Assembly: GCA_036417435.1 (NCBI GenBank)
Contig: CM070907.1
Span: 58,884,001 to 58,948,000 of the forward strand
Source of the DNA: Inia geoffrensis
Lineage: Eukaryota; Chordata; Mammalia; Artiodactyla; Iniidae
Length of the DNA: 64,000 nucleotides
Reading direction: 5' to 3'
Below the pieces are notes generated by a model, which saw only the letters and a program-made list of their open reading frames with translations, had not been told where the DNA came from and did not search any database. Positions 61,110 through 64,000 of the stretch are shown piece by piece (the first letter of the stretch is position 1; each line of letters begins with the position of its first letter). The translations under genes were made by a program, and so were the position numbers.

Positions 61110-61385
61110 ATGATTTTTAATAGATGCATTCCCTGAACACTTAGCCATTTACCAGACACTATTCTAATTGCTTTCTATTTACTAATTTATTTAACCACCA
61201 GAATTTTATGAGGTTGGACTATTATTAGTCTATTGTTATCATTTTTGCTGTTGTTGTTGTTATTGATGAAGAAACTGAGGCTAAGATGAAGTAACCCAGA
61301 GTTAAATAGCTAGTGAGTACTGAAACTAAGTTTTGAACCCAGTCTGTTTCTAGAAACTTCACTCCTAACATTACCCAACATATAA
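61110..61385 (-). repeat. MIR SINE with internal (TGT)n
   Basis: TTTACCAGACACTATTCTAATTGC, a (TGT)n expansion at 61249-61262, then GAAGAAACTGAGGCTAAGATGAAG, TAGCTAGTGAGTACTG and TTTTGAACCCAGTCTGTTTC. All are complements of MIR blocks. Confidence 0.8.
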
Positions 61386-61424
61386 CAAAACATAAAAGCA
61401 GAGAGGCTCTGGTAAATCCACTTA

Positions 61425-61595
61425 TTCAACAAATATTTAGTACCTACTGTGAGCCTCGCTGTATGGTAATCATTAGAAGTAGGGCGATGTCCTTGTTTGT
61501 ATGAAGTAGGGCAATGTCCTTGTTTGTCCTTGTTTGTATTAAACTCGTTTTATAGTGGGAAGACAGACAATAAAACTAACCATACACAGGAGAAA
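61425..61595 (-). repeat. L2 LINE tail fragment containing a tandem duplication
   Basis: TTATTCAACAAATATTTAGTACC and TTTTATAGTGGGAAGACAGAC are the complement of L2. Inside it GAAGTAGGGCRATGTCCTTGTTTGT occurs twice in tandem (about 61476-61500 and 61503-61527), followed by a third partial CCTTGTTTGT. Confidence 0.65.
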
Positions 61596-61679
61596 GCAAA
61601 TACAGAGTAATGGTGATACTCAACTCTGGATTCCTATTCTACACCCCAGTGATCCCTAACATAAGACCCCATGACTCAC

Positions 61680-61990
61680 CAAGTTGTTCATTTCTCAAGT
61701 TTACGACTCAACTCCAATCAACATTCTGTCAGCTTTACCTTCAAAATATACTTCCAATTTGACTTCTATCAGTGCATCTCTAATACCATCCTAAGCCAAG
61801 CCACACCATCTCTTACCCAGGCTACTGCTCCAACGTCCTCTAATTCTTCCCTTGGAATAATTCTTAATCTGCATCTTCATTATTATTGTCCTGATTCAGT
61901 TGCACACCTATCAAACTCTATCAGTGCTAAGTCATCACTCTTCAAATCACTGAGGAGCCCCAGAGTTATTGTAAGAGGTCTCTGGAGGCA
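61680..61990 (+). repeat. L2 LINE fragment
   Basis: CAACATTCTGTCAGCTTTACC, CTTCCAATTTGACTTCTATC, ATCCTAAGCCAAGCCACACC and CAAATCACTGAGGAGCCCCAG resemble the central part of L2. A 110-codon frame crosses it by chance. Confidence 0.5.
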
Positions 61991-62169
61991 TATGTGCACA
62001 TGAAACTTAATGTAGTTTCCAATAAGGGCATGTACAGCTACCACCAAGTGGGAATACGGGGAAAAAAAATACATTTAGAATGGACTTCCACCTTGAAGAG
62101 TTAGGAACCACTGACTTAGACCTCTTGACCAATGGCCTTTGGCTCTTGTTTTGGCTACTCTTTTATACA

Positions 62170-62700
62170 TTATACACTTTCTTAATTCTTGGCACTGTTT
62201 CTCTCAAGTATATAGATCTGAGCATGTCACTATCATGCTAAAACATAGATAACTTCCTATTGTCTAAGAGAAAATATCTTAACTCCTTAGTCTGTGGTTT
62301 GGGATCTCTCCTGCACCACTCTCTCATTCTTGCACCCTTGCACCTTCACTACTATACCTGTTTATTTGCTGTTCATTAGATATTAAAAAATATTCATGAC
62401 TTCATGTCTTAGTTCATGTCTTATTCATGTTTTGGTTCTAATATCTTTTTGTATTCTTTATCTTCTAGACAAAATATTTCAAGATGAAGCTCAATTGCCT
62501 TTTCTGTGGAGTTTTCCCATTCCTTCTATGCAGGATAAGTTAATCATTCTATCAGAAATGCTTCTATAGACTTATGAAGTAGTAATTTTATCATAATTTT
62601 ATTCCCTTGTTAGGATGACATAAGAGCAGGAACTTTAAACATCTTAAGTATCACCAGACCCTAGCATGTATTCTGGTTCATGGTATGCATGTCTATATTT
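62170..62700 (+). repeat. L2 LINE fragment
   Basis: TGAGCATGTCACTATCATGC, AAAATATCTTAACTCCTTAG, GATGAAGCTCAATTGCCTTTTC and CCAGACCCTAGCATGTATTC in L2 order. Confidence 0.65.
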
Positions 62701-62949
62701 GGTATTTAAGTAATATCTTTATCCATTACTTAATTTCAAACTGATAAAATATGCAAACTGGGTGCCTTCAAGTATCATCTTATGTTTAATTCTTGCTTAC
62801 AAATTTTGAAAGCAAATATACCTCTATTTATTAGCCTTGATTCATAACCATACTTAATTAGGTTGAAGAGCCTACCATTTGAACTCCCTTTCTTAGGCTC
62901 ACCTTTCTCCAAATTCAGCGACTACTTTATAGACGGAGACCTATTTTCA
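62701..62949. other. No gene recognised
   Basis: AT-rich, no supported feature. Confidence 0.4.
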
Positions 62950-63555
62950 AAATCAGAAGTTTGATTGTGTTCCCCTTTGCAATGCAAATCCTGGCATGTC
63001 CCAAATAAAGTACAAACTCCTTTCCATGTTTTTCCAGATCCTTCCTTCCTGGCCCCTATTTATCTCTTCAGTCTTTCCACTCTCCACTATATCCACCCTA
63101 AACCCTTCAAATGCCACTTTATGCTTCAGAGATATCAAACTTGTTTTAGTTTCCCTTTTATCACATGCCTTTGTGAATATTGCTATTCTAGGTCTCTGTT
63201 TATGCCTCCTCCTCCTATCATCTCTCCAATTCCTTGATGTCTTTTAGGCCTATTACTTGACTTAAAAATATAACCAAAAACTATCCCATTGTCTTTGTTG
63301 ACCAACTCTATACCTTTCCTTCCAGCAACACCCAGTACCTGTCCTTGCTCTGTCTCCCATCATACCCTGCTCTTGCCTCTATCATAGAATTTACTAGGGT
63401 TTAATTTTACTTCCTGTTCACTTGTCTGTATAGCTCTTCAGAATCTTTGAGTCCTTGAACTAGCTTATCCATCACGGTGTCTCCCCAACCTTGCCCAGTC
63501 TCTGGCCATAGTAGATATTAAGGAAATATTTGTTGCATAGATGAATTTGAATCAT
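62950..63555 (+). repeat. L2 LINE 3' portion
   Basis: GTTTGATTGTGTTCCCCTTTGC, AATAAAGTACAAACTCCTTTCC, TTCAGAGATATCAAACTTGTTTTAG, AGTCTCTGGCCATAGTAGATATTAAGG and TTTGTTGCATAGATGAATTTG. Short open frames inside it are not genes. Confidence 0.75.
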
Positions 63556-63601
63556 TGTTTAGACTTTGGACTCAGCCAAAATTTCAAAAGCAATGTGGAT
63601 T

Positions 63602-64000
63602 GAGAAAACCATAATTCAAAAAGACTCATGTACCAAAATGTTCACTGCAGCTCTATTTACAATAGCCAGGACATGGAAGCAACCTAAGTGCCCATCATCA
63701 GATGAATGGATAAAGAAGATGGGCACATATATAAAATGGAATATTACTCAGCCATAAAAAGAAACGAAATTGTGATATTTGTAGTGAGGTGGATGGACCT
63801 AGAGTCTGTCATACAGAGTGAAGTAAGTCAGAAAGAGAAAAACAAATACCGTATGCTAACATATATATATGGAATCTAAAGGGAAAAAAAGGTCATGAAG
63901 AACCTAGGGGTAATACAGGAATAAAGACACAGACTTACTAGAGAATGGACTTGAGGATATGGGGGAGGGGGAAGGGTAAGCTGTGACAAAGTGAGAGAGT
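63602..64000 (+). mobile_element. L1 LINE 3' part, cut by the window end
   Basis: The sequence starts within the ORF2 end: IEKTIIQKDSCTKMFTAALFT, then ARTWKQPKCPSSDEWIKK. It continues through CTCAGCCATAAAAAGAAACG and the 3' region with GGTCATGAAGAACCTAGGGG and GAAGGGTAAGCTGTGACAAAG. A small deletion after GATGGGCACATATA shifts the ORF2 frame. It is the same L1 subfamily as the copy at 4947-5786 and continues beyond the window, so its 3' end and target duplication cannot be seen. Confidence 0.9.

Overview
The window is nuclear DNA from a mammal, almost certainly a whale or dolphin. The strongest clue is a set of near-intact tRNA-derived SINEs of the CHR family found in Cetartiodactyla; the short form seen here, with a compact tRNA head and an A-rich tail, is typical of cetaceans. 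It also carries L1 elements of the same lineage, a Tc1/mariner copy of the kind seen in cetartiodactyls, and the old mammalian background of MIR, L2, MER5/MER20-type and old L1 fragments. Base composition is AT-rich throughout. I see no CpG island, no tRNA or rRNA gene, and no convincing host protein-coding exon. It is best read as intergenic or deep intronic DNA. The open reading frames are short and arise by chance or from transposons.

Layout. 0-9 kb: possible SINE stub at the very start, an old unassigned repeat (0.7-1.3 kb), a 41-bp tandem duplication, an old LTR-like repeat (4.87-6.21 kb) split by a 5'-inverted (twin-primed) L1 with a perfect 16-bp target duplication, an AT-rich quiet stretch with two octamer motifs, and two CT microsatellites. 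9-22 kb: MIR, MER20-like and L2 fragments, a complete but dead mariner (14.24-15.56 kb) and, 55 bp beyond it, a CHR SINE with clear target duplication. 22-37 kb: five more CHR SINEs, one of the long form and one nested in a MIR, MER5-like relics, an L1 3'-end insertion and a possible old retroviral or other long repeat near 25-26 kb. 37-51 kb: a 1.7-kb L1 copy on the plus strand, a SINE beside an old L1, and a 3.3-kb minus-strand L1 that keeps its 5' tip and most of ORF2 but has lost ORF1 and its own 3' end. 51-64 kb: mainly L2 and MIR fragments, several dinucleotide repeats, a CTCF-like motif near 55.98 kb, and a plus-strand L1 cut by the window end.

No genes act together here. What the sequence records is a series of insertions: old L2/MIR/MER elements first, then L1, mariner and CHR SINEs landing in and beside them. 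I did not find evidence for a new biological system. The observations most worth checking are the twin-primed L1, the rearranged 3.3-kb L1, the repeat expansion inside the mariner transposase, and a few repeat-free segments with regulatory-looking motifs. Repeat family names are from recognition by eye, and boundaries of old repeats are approximate.
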